From positions 2,293,926-2,357,925 of the forward strand of contig NC_087064.1 in the NCBI RefSeq assembly GCF_963678635.1: a DNA stretch of 64,000 nucleotides, given 5' to 3'. Within the stretch, counting starts at the first letter, position 1; each line of letters opens with the position of its first letter. Made by a program: the position numbers and the translations under genes. Positions 10,188 to 23,899 of the stretch are shown here, one piece after another. The notes below the pieces were generated by a model. That model did no database searches. It had not been told where the DNA came from and saw only the letters and a list, made by a program, of their open reading frames with translations. This DNA is from Symsagittifera roscoffensis. Lineage: Eukaryota; Xenacoelomorpha; Acoela; Convolutidae.

Positions 10188-11200
10188 TTAAAGGGCAGAG
10201 GAAACATTCAAGGTTTCGCCTTGATACGAGCAGTAGTAATTTTTTTTAAATTTAATTGCGTTTTTTTCTCCGCCATCACTTGTTTCTCTGATAAATGAAT
10301 TCTGTTCGTGTTGAAAATAGGATGACAAAAGATGCAAATCTGAAGGTAGAAATGTGCTTATAAATTGTTTAATTTTGGTTGAGATACGTTTTATATATGA
10401 ATTCTTGTTCCAAATTTTGAAATAAGTGATGGAATATATATTTTGTGCTCGGAATAATTTTTTTCTCCGGACATTCTTTGACTTATTAAATAACAACTTT
10501 TGACCGGATTTTTAAAAATCATTCAAAAGTATTATTGCCCTGAGCTCAAACTTAAAAAGATATTTCACTTTGATCTGTTTTCGTAAAGTTTTTGGAAAGT
10601 TCAGCGATTACCAATTGGGACAATTAATGCGCGATATATTTTATGGTTTTAACACGTAACCAGAGATTTAATCCGTCTTTGAAATCATTTCAAATTGAAT
10701 TGAGGCATGCCATTTGATGTATTCTATATTTCGCTAAATGCTAAATAAATCACTTTACACTTAACATAACATGTGGAGCGATGATTTCAAAAAAAGTAAA
10801 TTTTTTTCATGTTTTTCAGAAAATTTTATCATTTTTTGAAAAATTAGGACAACTCCGTAAAGTTTTTGGAAAGTTCAGCGATTACCAATTGGGACAATTA
10901 ATGCGCGATAAATTTTATGGTTTTAACACGTAACCAGAGATTTAATCCGTCTTTGAAATCATTTCAAATTGAATTGAGGCATGTCATTTGATGTATTCTA
11001 TATTTCGCTAAATGCTAAATAACTCACTTTACACTTAACATAACATGTGGAGCGATGATTTCAAAAAAAAGTAAATTTTTTTCATGTTTTTCAGAAAATT
11101 TTATCATTTTTTTGAAAAATTAGGACAACTCCATCAAACTTAAAAGATAGTCGGAAATTTCACGGACTTTTTCTGATATGAGCAGTCTTGTTGTTTAAAA
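10188..11200 (-). repeat. Decayed reverse copies of the hairpin-ended repeat, with a fresh 274 bp tandem duplication
   Basis: Two leaders in reverse orientation mark family ends: 10208-10235 (hairpin TCAAGGTTTCGCCTTGA plus TACGAGCAG) and 11165-11195 (TATGAGCAGTCTTG). Between them the block from 10582 (CGTAAAGTTTTTGGAAAG) is repeated almost identically from 10856 to about 11133. Inner GGGACAATTAATGCGCGATA and GATTTAATCCGTCTTTGAAATC correspond in reverse to the core of the 18.7, 29.1 and 55.1 kb copies. Confidence 0.8.
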
Positions 11201-13426
11201 TGATAAATTCTTGTGCTCAAAGAAACTGTAAATGGAAACAAGTAAATGGCACTGACTGAAAACCTGACGCAATAAAGGCTCTTTTTAAACCTCATACTGG
11301 AGAAAAATTGTTCAAAATAGAAATACATTTTTTGTGTATCTGCACAAAAACTTTAACAAATGCATTCATTTCTCATTTTTTTGCTCAATCGATAGCCAAA
11401 CTTACTGATTGTGCATTTTTTCCAGAATTTTAATCGCAATTGGTTTCTTTTGAAAGATAATTTTCTGACGTAATTCTTGTTTGTAACTTCTTCAAGATAA
11501 TGATTTCTCCTCTAAAATAGTTTTCGATAAGCATCATAAAATCATTTGTTTGGTTATTCAACGTCATAATGAATTGAATTATGGCATGATGAACAAACTG
11601 ACAGCTATGAACAAACTTATTTTTAATACTTGACATTGTAACATCATGTGTTTAGCCATAATAACACGTAAAACAACCAACAAATTGATATTTTGAAAAA
11701 AAGAGAGTGGAAAAGAGCAATTTATTTTTGATGCAAAACCGAAATACGAATTACTAAGCTCGTTCGGGAGAAAAACTTGCGCCGAAAATACTCTATGAAA
11801 GAAGTTGCCCCGCGGGTAAATAAATCAGTGTTCCATCAATTTTTGGTCTTTTTCGGTTATTTAGTTGCTCTTTTTTTCATACTTTTTTTCACTCTGTTCA
11901 AACGAACTTTTAGAGTTATTTGTTTTTTTTTAATCAGTTTCAAATAAATTGTCCTGTCATACCAGCACTGACAAACTTGAAATCGAAATCAGTTAAAATC
12001 GATTTTCATACAGATTAATATACTGTATAGAAATCGGTTTACGGTAGCTCATTTAGATACGTAAATCGATTTAGAATGGATAGAATGGATTTTTACTGTA
12101 GAAAAAAATAAATTTTATTGCATAAAAAATGGACTTAAATGCATTCTCGCAAGATGGTGAAAATCATCAAATTGTCAACAAAACTGATTTAACTTAAGCA
12201 TTCTAGCTGTTTTTTCTGAGCTTGAGCAAATTTTTTTACTGAAGAAAGTCTCCATCAGAACTGCAGATAGCAAGAGTCACTCGAGGAGAGTTTTTTACCA
12301 CTAATTATTGCGTTTATGGGATTCCCTTTAAACTGTGCTAACTAAGAGTTGCCGCAGTAATGAGAAGTAAGACTAAGGCAAAATGTTTTCAAATTTCATT
12401 TTCACTATCAACATTCTGGGCTAAATTTTGGTAAGCAAGTAACAAATAATTAAAAAAACTCAAATAGAAATTTATTTTTTGATGCAGAAAATTTGTTATC
12501 ATCATATTATCACAAATTTGACTTTTGTTATCATCATAGTTTATTTTCAGGTCAAACATCAAAATTAAAAGTCGATTAAAAAGCAAACGTTAAATTTTAT
12601 TTCCACTCTTTCTCTCTTTTTTGATAGTCTAGAAAATCTGATTATTATCTGTATATAGTCTGTATAAAATGATTATAGAAAAAAAGTCGTAAAAGTTTTA
12701 TTTCAATCGATTTAAATAGATTTTTTTGTTTCTAAATACGAAAATGAAACACAAAGAGTTGACAAAAAAGATTTAAATCGACTTAGAATGGGTTGAAGTT
12801 GATTTTTAAGCTACATTTTTGTATCAAATTCAAATCAATTTTTTTTGCCTTCGCTTACATTATCTGTTTAAATCGATTGCATTCCATTTCTTGTCAGTTC
12901 AGGCAATCTTGTGTTCAAAGAAAACTATTATGAAAGTTTCTGGTTTTACTGAAGAACTATGTACTGTAATCATCTAATTAAAGAATATTATTAATGAAAC
13001 TATAATAATAAAATGATGCCCCAAATTAAGTCACGCAAACTTTTCTCCCTTCCATTTCCAGAACATCTATGAAAGCAATTTAGTGAGCAATGAAAACTGC
13101 AACAATTTTCATGCGTCTCAATAGAATTTTAGTTTAGCTTTGAAGTATTTTTTCTAGTCATAATGATCAAATTAAACTCAAATAAATCACAAGGCTACTA
13201 TATATTAGAATTTTAGAAAAAAATCATGTTATCTCGAAAAACTTAATATAGCGCTGATATACATCTAAGTATTAGTTGGACAAACAAATGGTGGTTTTGC
13301 GCTAGAATAAAGGGTGGTTTTGCCCTAGGGTACGTCAAATGTGGCATGATTGAGATGCGAGGGTTGGATTGGAGAGATCCGAATAAGCGTTACAATTAGT
13401 GAAGTTTGAATACCCTTGGTACATAC
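11201..13426. other. Globin-intron DNA
   Basis: AT-rich, no gene. A loose motif AAATCGATTTAGAATGG (12063) and AAATCGACTTAGAATGGG (12774) recurs and may mark an old repeat. Confidence 0.5.
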
Positions 13427-13583
13427 TTGGCGAAGGTCATGATCATGGCTTCATTTCCCCTCCTATTCATGGCCTTCCACGTCTTTTGTAGGGTGAATCT
13501 CTCCCCGTGGGTGAGGGGTATGCGGGAGTCTATAGGCTGCAGGGCAATCGGAACCTCCGATACAGAAGGTGGGGGAGGCTCCT
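13427..13583 (-). CDS. Globin exon ending at intron position B12.2
   Basis: A GC-richer island on the minus strand bounded by a TTCGTTTCAG acceptor and a GTATGT donor. It reads EEPPPPSVSEVP, then LTHGERFTLQKTWKAMNRRG, ending MTFA plus two bases of a Lys codon. The Trp matches globin A12. Counting 17 residues on from it reaches B12, and the exon ends after the second base of that codon, which is the classical B12.2 intron position. B10 is Phe. The exon starts with two bases that complete a codon, so at least one further 5-prime exon exists upstream (above 13583); I could not locate it. The Pro/Ser/Glu-rich segment before helix A is an N-terminal extension, as seen in globin X and some invertebrate globins. 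Next exon is at 1-185. Confidence 0.8.
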
Positions 13584-14127
13584 CTGAAACGAATTTTACG
13601 TTCCTTAGTTAGTATAAAGTTGGAATAAATCTAAACTATGGAAACGAGCTCAAAAAAGTACATTTGACTGGAGAGTTGGTGACATATTACGCATTATAAC
13701 TACCATCGCGATTAGCAAGCGTTAGCAAATCAGAAAAAAAGAGACTTTTTTCAGGTTAACAACTTGATTTGAAATATCATTTGAATGATTGGGCACCTCG
13801 TGATGTTATGTTCAAATGCCTTAAAGTTTAATTAAATCTAAAAGACCACTGAACTGCTGGACTTTTTTCCACTCTTGCCCCACATTTCAAACTTTCAGTT
13901 TTTCAGTTGTCTTACGTGTTTTTATGTCTGAATGCGTGATTTTAGGATGAAAGATGTGAAGAATAAATTTGTTCACAATAGTTAGTGTCTTCATCATGCA
14001 AATTTTCATTACATTTCGACAACGTATTGAGTTTGTTTTTCAAAACTGAAAATCGAATGCACGGGGAAAGTTGAGAAAAAACCGTTTGTTATTAAAACGC
14101 TTTACAATTTATATCAAAACTCTTGAT
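13584..14127. other. Sequence upstream of the globin exon
   Basis: Should contain or lead to the missing 5-prime globin exon(s); none was recognised. Confidence 0.4.
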
Positions 14128-14515
14128 CAGGGGCCGATCTAGGATTTTCTTGAAGAAGGAGGGGCCTCTAAAAAAGTTTGAAAATTTTGTCGACCTTTTT
14201 TTTTAGGTAGACCAAATTGATTTTCTGAGCTCGCCCAAATCATAATGAATAAATAAATACCCCATTTTGACTAAATTTTCTGCGCCGCAGGCAAAATTTT
14301 GAACAAACAGGCCAATAATAGCGTTTTTAGGCACTTTTGGGAAAACTTCGACCAAAAAACCGCGTTTTTTTCGGCGCGCGCTCCCCCTCTCAAATTTTCA
14401 GGCTCCGTCAGACAAAAAAGGATATCTCAAAATAGTACAAAGTGGGACCATTTGGGTCGGCAGGGGGTCGATTCCTGAGGGGAGGAAGCGTCCGCCCGCC
14501 ATATCCCCCGCTGGT
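14128..14515 (+). repeat. Intact-looking copy of the CAGGGGC dispersed repeat
   Basis: Starts CAGGGGCCGATCTAGGATTT and carries TCGACCTTTTTTTTAGGT, GAGCTCGCCC, TTTCTGCGCCGC and GGCGCGCGCTCCCCCTC in order. This is the uninterrupted reference showing that the U2 block at 4.7-8.9 kb split a sister copy. Confidence 0.8.
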
Positions 14516-17500
14516 ACTCTTGATACTGAAGATTTTCTTGGAAAAGTTCAATTTTCGTTCTTATACATCTGCTTAGTTTTTGTCAGCTTAGTTTGCACAG
14601 CATAAACTTTATTCAAGTTCAAGTTACTTTTACTAAATTACGAAAGAGTTTCGATTTATTCCTGTAATTTTTAATTTTAAAAGATCCGATTTTCCATAAA
14701 TTCTTGTTCAACTTTTTTTTTGCTTCAAAAGTTTATTCTTCTTGTATCTTAACTATTTTCAACCGATGTTGTCAAATGAGTAAATTACATTTTTGGAAGG
14801 TAGTTTTTAAAACAAAATTCAGGCAGATGATGAAAAAAAGATATTCCACTATTTTGTGTTCACCTTGAAGTGGAAAGGATCTAGCAACCGGAAGTATGAC
14901 CTGGGGTGTTTTTTTTTCCACGAAAAATCCGGCGCTAAAATAAAAAAATTCATGAGAGAAAATGACGCATCCTTGTACAAGCTTTTCAGACGTGAATTGG
15001 AATCCGTAATCCAATCAGATACTCATTGTCGAGAAAAACCAGTCTGTACGCGTATTATTTAGAATAATTTCACATGTTGCCCTACAAAAAAAAATTATTC
15101 CTTTTGTTACGCTGAGGTGCTCAATTTTTTTTTTATGCAGGACTGAGGTGCTCAGCTCATGAGATGACCGGAACAGTCAAACGATGTTTGGTTTTCGACT
15201 CAAATTGAAACGGTCGAACGAAGGCTCCGGTCAAATCAAATTGAAATCATGGGTCAAACAGGGTCGAATCATGACTCGAACAGCGTCTAATCAAGGGTCG
15301 AACAAAATCAAACCATGGGTCAAACAAAATCGAGGCATAAATAGACAAGCTTAGATCAACCTGGTTACACCAGCTTACTCCATTTTTTTTGGTTTCGCTT
15401 GATTTCAAAAATCATTTGAAACATTTCTAAAAACAAAATCTCAAAATTTAAATTATCTTTTCACTTTTTGGAACATTCGAACAAGAGTTATAGAGAAATT
15501 TAGAAAAAACAATTCAAACTCAGGAAAAACTTTTGTGGTAGATGAAAAATAGTTCATCATTTAAGTTAAGAACGTGAAAAAATGTGCATATCTTGCGGTG
15601 GGAGAAACCTAAAATGGTCGAAATGATTGAAAACTCAAAAAATTTCTAAATCGGATCTGTCACTTTCAATTGAAAGCATAATTTATAAACAATATAGTCC
15701 AGCAAAATAGATCGATGTCCCGTAAATCAAGTTAAACTGAACAAAATTGAAAAAACTCCTGTAAGTAGAACGACGTCTAGGAAAAAAGAACGAAATCGAT
15801 CAACGTTTCTTTTCAATGACCGGCAAAGCCCAACAAAGTCGAAAGCTGGCATTCACTGACCAAAAAGTGGCAACCGGAAACGTAATTTCGGTCTAATCGT
15901 TATTCCAGCACTGCGCCACCCCAATAAACACCTGACCGAAAATTCGTACCAGGCAAAAATTTTTTACAGTAAAATAGGTGCAAAAACTGAATCACGAGCC
16001 TTTCGTGTCGAACGTAAGCGCAGCGGAGCGTAATGGAACAATCGATTGCAACTTGCTAATGCCTTGCTACGAATTGTCGCTGGTTACAATTTTTCGCCTA
16101 TTTGTTTTTAGTTTTCGCCAAAAGTGAAAAATCACCTGTTACAATTTCCAGCTTACAATCAAATTCTACTACTAATTTCATCTTTATTCAGGCTTATTGT
16201 TCCGACTTTCCAAGAAATGCGGAATTTTTATGCTTGGGGTGGTTGTATTTCATTTAGACATTTTTGCCTATCTAAATAATATTTTTTAACAAACATATTT
16301 TTTACACCAATGAAGATGTCCACTCTCTGAGTTTAACTGTAAAAAGATGTTTTGCCTCCGATCATGATTTTGTAAATCTCTGGGGGTCTAAAAATTGTCA
16401 GTTTGGTCATGCGTTGAACTAATTTATAAGCGCTGTGAAGACTTCAAATAGGATGCAGAAAATCTAATGCGATTTATTTATGCGCAGCAAATTACCCCGC
16501 ATAAGGAAATTGTTCCAAAATAAATTGAGGCAAACTAATTTTGGTCGCAATAAAAAATTGGACTTATGATATTGTCCAAAACGTATGTTTTAAAAAAAAA
16601 AAACATTTACCAACAACAGTTTGATACCAGTTAAGGGGTATTTGGAACAATCAAGACCTAAAAGTGTCAGAAAAGTATAAAAAATACATTCTCAAGAAAC
16701 TTACGAGAAATAATTCCAAAACTCTGATTGTTTCCGTTTTTCAGTATTTTTCTTGACACAATTTAGAACGATCTATATTTAAAGCAGCACATTCAAATTG
16801 CACAACCAGCTTTCAAATGTCATAGGTACAAATAATTAATCTGGGATCAGAATTTTGAGTAATCATTTATGTCACTTTTTCAGATAAATTAACAAACTTT
16901 TTTCTAACTCGAAAATAGATTTGAGCACTGTTGCGAAAAGTTATGAAGTCATTAACTCGTCATCTGTTTTCAGCGCCGATAAGAAACACTTTGGCAAACA
17001 TTGTGGGGTTTTCGAGCAAACGAGTAGTGTGAGATCGTGTTAAAGTACCTGACTGTTGAAAGAGCCAAGGGTATCGAGCATTGAATTATCAAGTCTCAAA
17101 AGATGTCACAAATAGTCGAATTTTCAATCAAGCTTTCAATTTTTTTATAAACTTCCCTTCAAAAATTAGGTTTCATTATTTTGAAATATCAGCTTTCAAA
17201 ACATGTCACAAATGGTCGCATTTTCAATCAAACGTTCAAGTTTTCTAAACCTTTTCTTCGAAAATCATTGATTTTTATCTTGGGAAAAAACTTGCGCACA
17301 TGGTGCTTTTCTATGTGATGAGACGCACCTTAAGCAAAACTTGTATCAAAGTTGTTTCCGTATTGCTTTGGTTTCCGAGAATATATTTCAAAAAATTCTC
17401 GGAGTTTCCAGAAAAATTATTCGAAATTTTTTTTGTTTTTATCAGGCAGTATCAACAATGGCTGAAATTTAATCCTTAATTCGAAAAAACTCTTTTATTG

Positions 17501-18035
17501 CTATTGCAACAGTATTCGAAGAGTTCAAAAATAGGTTTGAGCCAAAACATATCTTTTTGAACAAATTTGCCATTTTGAATAACGCTATTTAAATATTGTT
17601 CAAAATATTGCTCAATTTTTTTAAATGACTTATGTAAAGGTCTATGGTCTATTGGTTCAAAAGTGGGGTCATTTTATGTCACACATTTTTGAAAATTTAT
17701 TAAATAGCGTTTTAAATAAACTTTATGTCACTTTTTTGCTATGAATTTTGTCCAAGATTATTTGTATTCAGAATTGGTTGTTCACATATGTTAGGAATTC
17801 GATTGAGACTTCTTTCGGGTATGAACAAACTTTGTTTGGGACTTCTTTTGACTATGTTCCGACTTCGGCTGGTATTTAACCCCGGCCTAAGATATCAGCA
17901 CCGCTATCCTAAATACTCGACTTCGAACCGGCAAATTCTTCTTCAAAACTACCCGTAATTTTCCGACAAAAAGTTGATTGTTAAAATGTCTATGGTTTTG
18001 CTCTGTTTTAAGGCTAGGTTTCTTTTATTGCGCTT
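14516..18035. other. AT-rich intergenic or intronic DNA
   Basis: No gene recognised. A cluster of imperfect short repeats of the form GGGTCRAACA lies at 15190-15330. ORFs at 14772-15062 and 17725-17958 lack motifs. Confidence 0.5.
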
Positions 18036-18185
18036 GCGGGGGCAGATCTAGGGTTTCTCAAGGGGGATTTTCCAAACAATTTTGAATTTTTTAGTCGACC
18101 AATTTGATTCTCTGAGCTCTCCCAAATGCTTATAAAGACTTTTTTGACCAATCTTTCTGCTCCGCGGGCAAATTTTTCAGCTAAA
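18036..18185 (+). repeat. Partial copy of the CAGGGGC dispersed repeat
   Basis: GGGGGCAGATCTAGGGTTTC, TAGTCGACC, GAGCTCTCCCAAATG and TTTCTGCTCCGCGGGC follow the order seen at 14128-14290; the 3-prime half is missing. Confidence 0.75.
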
Positions 18186-18726
18186 GTCACACTAAGAACA
18201 GAAAAAGTATTTTAATAAGCTTTCATAAGTTACCTGAAATTAATTTGCATGCTCACCCCATCAAAAAGAACAATGAACATTCTTAAATAATTCTTATTGT
18301 TTTTGCAAAACCGTTTTGATGTTACAGTAATTCAATTTTTTTCAACTGTTGGAAAAACTGAAATTGCATGCATACTCCACTAAAAACAAAAAAAATGCTT
18401 ATAAGAAAAAGGGTTTTTGTTTTTCATACATGTTTGTGTTCAAACGTATCTATGCTTTGATGAGAAAATTGTTAAGGAAATGAACTTAAAAAATTAATTG
18501 CTTTATCTAATTTTAAACCCTATTGTTTTCCTTTTCACGGAAGGAAATTACAATCAATTTTTTGAACGAAAAGCTGCATGAAAAATAAAAATTATTGCTA
18601 AATATACATGAAACTAAATGACTCTATGATACAGATATACACGATTTGTTGAGAACTTGAAACACATCTAAGCAATCTTACGAATAAACCAACCAATGAT
18701 TTCAGATTCAAAGGCAATAAAATCAA

Positions 18727-19188
18727 ACAAGACTGCTCGTATCAGGGCGAAGCCCTGAATGTTCCGACTACCTTTTAAGGTTTACGGAGCAGTAGTAACA
18801 TTTAAAAATTAAAAATGTAATAAAACAAAAAGAAAAAAAATTCTAAAATTTAAAATTTTATAATGAAAATCATCCCCCCACACGCCATATGAAGTACAAA
18901 AGGATAGATTTCACTCCTTGTAACAAACCATTTATGGCAAATAAGCTTCTTTCAACCAATTTGGAACGATTTATAAGACGGATTAAATCTCCGCTAATGC
19001 GTTAATAGCGCGAAATAAATCGCGCTTTAATTGTCCCAAACTGGCCAAAATGGCAATGCTTAAACCCCCGTAACCCCCGTAAAATTTCGTCAAAAATGGC
19101 TAGTTAAAAAGTCGAAATTTGTCTGAAGAAAAAAAAACCCACCCCGAGCACAAATATTCCGTTACTTTCGTATCGAAAGTCGGAACAA
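18727..19188 (+). mobile_element. Hairpin-ended MITE-like element, copy 1
   Basis: Leader ACAAGACTGCTCGTA is followed by a perfect hairpin TCAGGGCGAAGCCCTGA (18742-18758; 7 bp stem, GAA loop). An inverted terminal pair TGTTCCGACT (18760) and AGTCGGAACA (19179-19188) encloses ~430 bp of non-coding sequence. Core landmarks: CCCCCCACACGCCATAT, AAGACGGATTAAATCTCC, GCGTTAATAGCGCG. No ORF. Sister copies at 29096-29632 and 55153-55686. Superfamily unknown. Confidence 0.8.
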
Positions 19189-19294
19189 TGAAATTCAAAA
19201 CACGTATTAATGAAACAAACTTCTATTACTGAATACAACCTTGTTATCTTGAATAAAACACTGCTTAAAGAACTAGCAAAAATTAGTTTCTCTG

Positions 19295-20240
19295 TTCAGC
19301 AAGTCGCGAAGAAAAATCAAAACTCAAAATAGTTTTGAATTGGAAAATAAACATAGCTAAAAGTAAAGCAAAAACTTGTTAATTTTAAAAGCCCAATTCG
19401 AAGTAGTCTTGACGAAATTTTACCAAAATTTTTCAATTTTGAGATGAAAGGCGCGAAATTAAACAAAAAAATGAAATAGACTTGAAAAAAAAATTGTGAA
19501 AGTGCTAAGAAGCAAAAAAAATTACTGATTTAGCAAAAAACTTGTATTAACGGCAACCGAATCAAAATCAAACGGATCGCAAGAACCTTGTTGAAATTTT
19601 GCCACGAGAGACAAAAAATACATTAAAAGAATAAATTCGTCAACATCGTGAAGAAAATCAAAATCAAAAACATTGACAATCATTACATACTAAGCAATAT
19701 GTCACCGAAAACGCTAAATAAAAACAATTACCTGGCGCCCAAGTTATTTAAAACAGTAAGAACGGAATTTAATTCCAAAAAAAGATAATTGTGTTCAATT
19801 AAGGCGTTTTCTATGAAGTAACTAATAAAAAATACAATGAACGCATTAAATTTTCACAATAAATCTCACAGCTTCGACGGACTCTCAACAATATCAGCTG
19901 GCAGAAAAAAACTAAGTTCAAAATAGTTTTGACAAAATCTAACCAAATTATGAAATGAATGGCACAAAATAAAAGAAAAATACTGGAAAAAGCCAATTAG
20001 TCTGATGCAATACCCATGCCTATCGCAAGGGTAAACATGAAATAGGTTTGAAAAAAAAATGTGAAAGTGCTAAGAAGCAGAAATCATACAAGCTTTTACA
20101 GATTTAGCCAAAAACTTCTATAAACGGCAAAAAAATCAAAACCAAGGTGATGGTAAGAAACTTTCGGACAATTCGCCACGAGAGACAAAAAATACCAAAA
20201 AACAATTAATTTCGTCGACATCGTGAAGTAAACCAAGAAA
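19295..20240. repeat. Diverged direct repeat, ~580 bp period
   Basis: GTGAAAGTGCTAAGAAGCA, GCCACGAGAGACAAAAAATAC and CATCGTGAAG occur in the same order at about 19495-19655 and 20060-20227. The CTCAAAATAGTTTTGA block at 19320 has a counterpart near 19917. No coding potential. Confidence 0.75.
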
Positions 20241-23200
20241 AAAATTAATGATAATCAACATATACCGAGCAATATTACCTAAAACGCTAAGTGAAATCAA
20301 AACGGTGATCAAATCTTGCGTTCCCTTTGAAGTAAAGTAGCAAATGAAGAATACGATGCAATCATTAAACTTTGTCATAAAGTTTCAGATATTATAGGGA
20401 TTCTCAAAATTTTCAGTATGCAGAAAAAAATGCAATCTTGACTATTGCAATATTTTGACAAAGAAACTTCTCCAGAGTGTTTAAAGCTTAAAAAAGCATG
20501 CAGAAAGAAAAACATTAAAATTATCTATAAAGTTTTTGAACAATATCGCGTCTACCAATGTTTGAAAAAGTTTCCCAAAAAAGTTGATATGAAGGATTGT
20601 AAACTTTATCCAAAATTCGTTTTCTTTTTTTTTTTACGGTAAATCTACCGTAACCAAAAGGCCTCACAAAGCAACAGTCTATTGCTCTGCAAGTAACACA
20701 AAATGCTCACATCATGATAGTTTTAGACTGAAAATTTAAAACTAAGACGCAAAATAAAAAATCTTTACAAAAAACTGAACTTCAAATAACTATCGATTTT
20801 GTTCTAAATTTCTTGCTGGTTTTTTAAAAAGCAACTGTGATAGAAAATTGCAGAACTAGAGGTTATCCTAGCTGAATTAACATATAAAAAGAGTAAAAGT
20901 CGATTTCAGTCACAACAGTTTGTTAAAAAATCAATTTGATAGGTCTTCTAACCCTTCTTCTTCTTTTTAAATGGCATCTCCTTTCTTGGTTGAATCCAGA
21001 GACGATTTTAATTTTTGCCAGACGCTTGTTTGGTGTCAAAATAACGGGTAAATGATGATTTAAAACAGTTTGTCAGCTATCGATTTGTTTGAATTTTACA
21101 TAATGAAGACTGTTAACAAGTTAAAGCTAGATGAAATGGATGAACAAACATAGGAGCAAATTTGTTATTTAAAAAAAAATCGGACTCTAAGTTTCCCTTT
21201 CAAACTCTTCTGTTATAACTTCCTTGCAGGGGAATAACTCTAATTTACAGGTAATATAGAGGAAGAGAGTTCAACTATTGAAATTGCAATAACAGTCGAA
21301 ATTGAGTAAGTTTCAGTCAAAACCATTGCTGCAGTTTGCGGTCGATACATGGAAGGAAAACGCGCTTTTATGAAACACAATAACATCAAGTATGAATGAT
21401 ATATTATATTTAAAAACAACGCTTCCTGAATAAGGAGCTTTTTGCTGATTTTGTGACGTTTAAATTTATTTTTTTTCGAAAACAAAAGAATTTGTAGGAA
21501 TTTTTCGTTTGATTTTGGGTGTGTTTATAGGGGCTCGTAAGAACGAATGATAATGGAATTTTGGTAATTGAAAAGCGATAGATTCAGATTCTCAGCAATA
21601 TGCAAAATGGTTTTTAGTATGCATAGGGGCGGGGGAAATCAGTGGTGATTTGCTTATGGGTTTTAATCCATTTCGAGCGTGAAAAGCGGAGACAAAACCA
21701 CTTGACTGTTCAAAGATAAAGATGCTTAAATTGCTTTCCAATTCAGAAAAATGGAAGCTTTTGAAGAATAATGGCTTTAGTGTGGTGATTCAAAGAGACA
21801 TTACCAAACTGCTCGAAGTGAGGGGACTGAAAATGGCGCAACGTAATTGAATAATGGTGATTAAAAGCTGGTTGCGGGCAAATTGACAGCCAAACTTAAG
21901 AGGAATGCGGCTGAATAACTGTTATAGCACTAGAAAACTTGGTAATTATCACAATCTCCTTATAAGGCGATTTGACAAGAAACAACAATTGCTCGATATA
22001 AACAGAATCGTCATAAATTTAAAAAAGTCACCTTTTTATAGTGAATCGAAAATTTGTATAGCATTGGTTTTTAATGGCATTCAAAGGTGGTGTTGAAATT
22101 TGAAGTTTTGTTTTGACTTATTTTAGGAGTTTCGTAAAAAAAAATTGAAATTCAATCAACATCTACATCTCAAATAGATTGATTTGCGCTGAAAATTGTA
22201 TGACGCTTCTGTAAAGACAGGAATGTAATCGCAGGGCTTCAATAGGCAGGGGAGTTGATTGGAAACAGCGGTTGGCTGAAGTTATACCATCAAGCGATGG
22301 TACTATTCTACTATAGTAATAGTAGCAGCAGTTTCAAAGGTAGGCCAAAAATACATGATTGCCTATCTATACATGGTTTGTATTTGGAGGTTAAAAAGAA
22401 ATACTGTACTATATACTAACGAAGCTAAATGCAGTAGCTCAGGTTTTTTCAGCCATGGCTTGTGTCGCGTTTATTCAATTATATATTTTGGTCCATCAAT
22501 GAATGGCAAACTCCACGTGAAAACACGAATGATCAGATATGGATTTGAAATTACTTCAGCTTCGATTATTTCATTTCAGCAGAAAAGACTCTTGCCTCCT
22601 ATAAAAAGCTCTGCCGTTATATACACAGAAGCAGAGTAGTGTTTAAGTGTTTTATGTCTCAGTGCTCTCGCTTTTACCACCCTCGGGAAAAAAGAGGGAA
22701 ATATATATTTTTTAACAAGGGGAGAATGGCGATGAAAATATACTTGCCACTTGTGTACCAATACAAACATATGTATATTTCAACCAAAAATGCAACATCA
22801 AAATATCGCGGCGTTGTGGGAAAGAAAGCTCAGTTCAGGCCATTTAGCCGAAAGCTTTTAGAGAAGAAAAATAGCAATGCAATGAAACCATCCAGCGATA
22901 TGCTTTAAGCAACTAGATTTAAAAAAAAAACAGAATCTAGGTAGCTGCTAAAATGTAGCAAATATTTTTTGCTTGGCCGTTAGCTTGGTTTTTAGTTGCC
23001 AATATACAATAATATTGAAAGCGCGCTCCGTAAAAATTTCAATGTTGTCAAACAAAACCCCTTGGGCAATAAAGCCCAAAACAATTTTTTTCTCTAAGTC
23101 AGAAAAAAAACATGATACACTAGAAATATAAAATGCTTATGGTAGCAATTTTGTGAGCGCGCATAATTCAAATCGCTGTTAGAATGAGCCTTTTTCCTTT

Positions 23201-23890
23201 TCGCTTATTAATAAAAAAATAAAAATAATGACTTGGCTGCCGTTTTTTGTCGGCTACATTTTATTTAACCCAAAAAAGTCATTTTCAGTTGTTTTGAGCT
23301 TAAATAGCGAGCGTCAGGATTCTAGTTAGAAATGAGGCTAGTTTCAATTTCCGGGAAGCGGAAAAACAGATTACTTTCAATTCTCAGTTTTATTCGTTTG
23401 AAGGCAGTGAAAATAGGGCCCCGTAACCCTGTCATTTGGGAAATTGTTTGATAAGACACTTTGATATTGTCTTTTTCCCCGACCATTTCTTTTCTTGGTG
23501 GCACTTCACGGGAAAAAGTACAATACTCATCAATCTAATTTTATCTCTTGTGAAACCTGAACTACTCTCACAATTTTGCCCGACTGTGCCGGGTTGGTAT
23601 CTAGTCTAATTTAAATGGATTTCCCGTGTCTGTAACTTTCATTAAATTTCTTCCTTTCGAAAAATGAACAAACTTAAATAAGGCGCCATTTTTCACGCAG
23701 AGCTCAACGCAACAAACTGTAGATTGAACCGTTTTCAACAGAAGACTAAATCCCTTGCGTCATGCCATCACCATGGTTTTTAAATAAAAACAGTTAACTA
23801 CACCTTGAAAAAAAGCAATCAATGAACCCTGAATGAGGCATGTTTTTGTTCTGACGCAAAAGGAAAAAAATTGATTTTCATGTCGTCCTC
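20241..23890. other. Gene-poor AT-rich stretch
   Basis: No gene recognised on either strand. Open frames (20445-20642, 21240-21485, 22355-22639, 22639-22908, 23322-23504) are short, motif-free and lack convincing splice context. Confidence 0.5.
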
Positions 23891-23899
23891 CTTGAAAGA

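Noticed and set aside
13406..13612. Plus-strand ORF over the GC-rich island
   Set aside because: The minus strand carries a spliced globin exon with correct phase; the plus frame has no motif.
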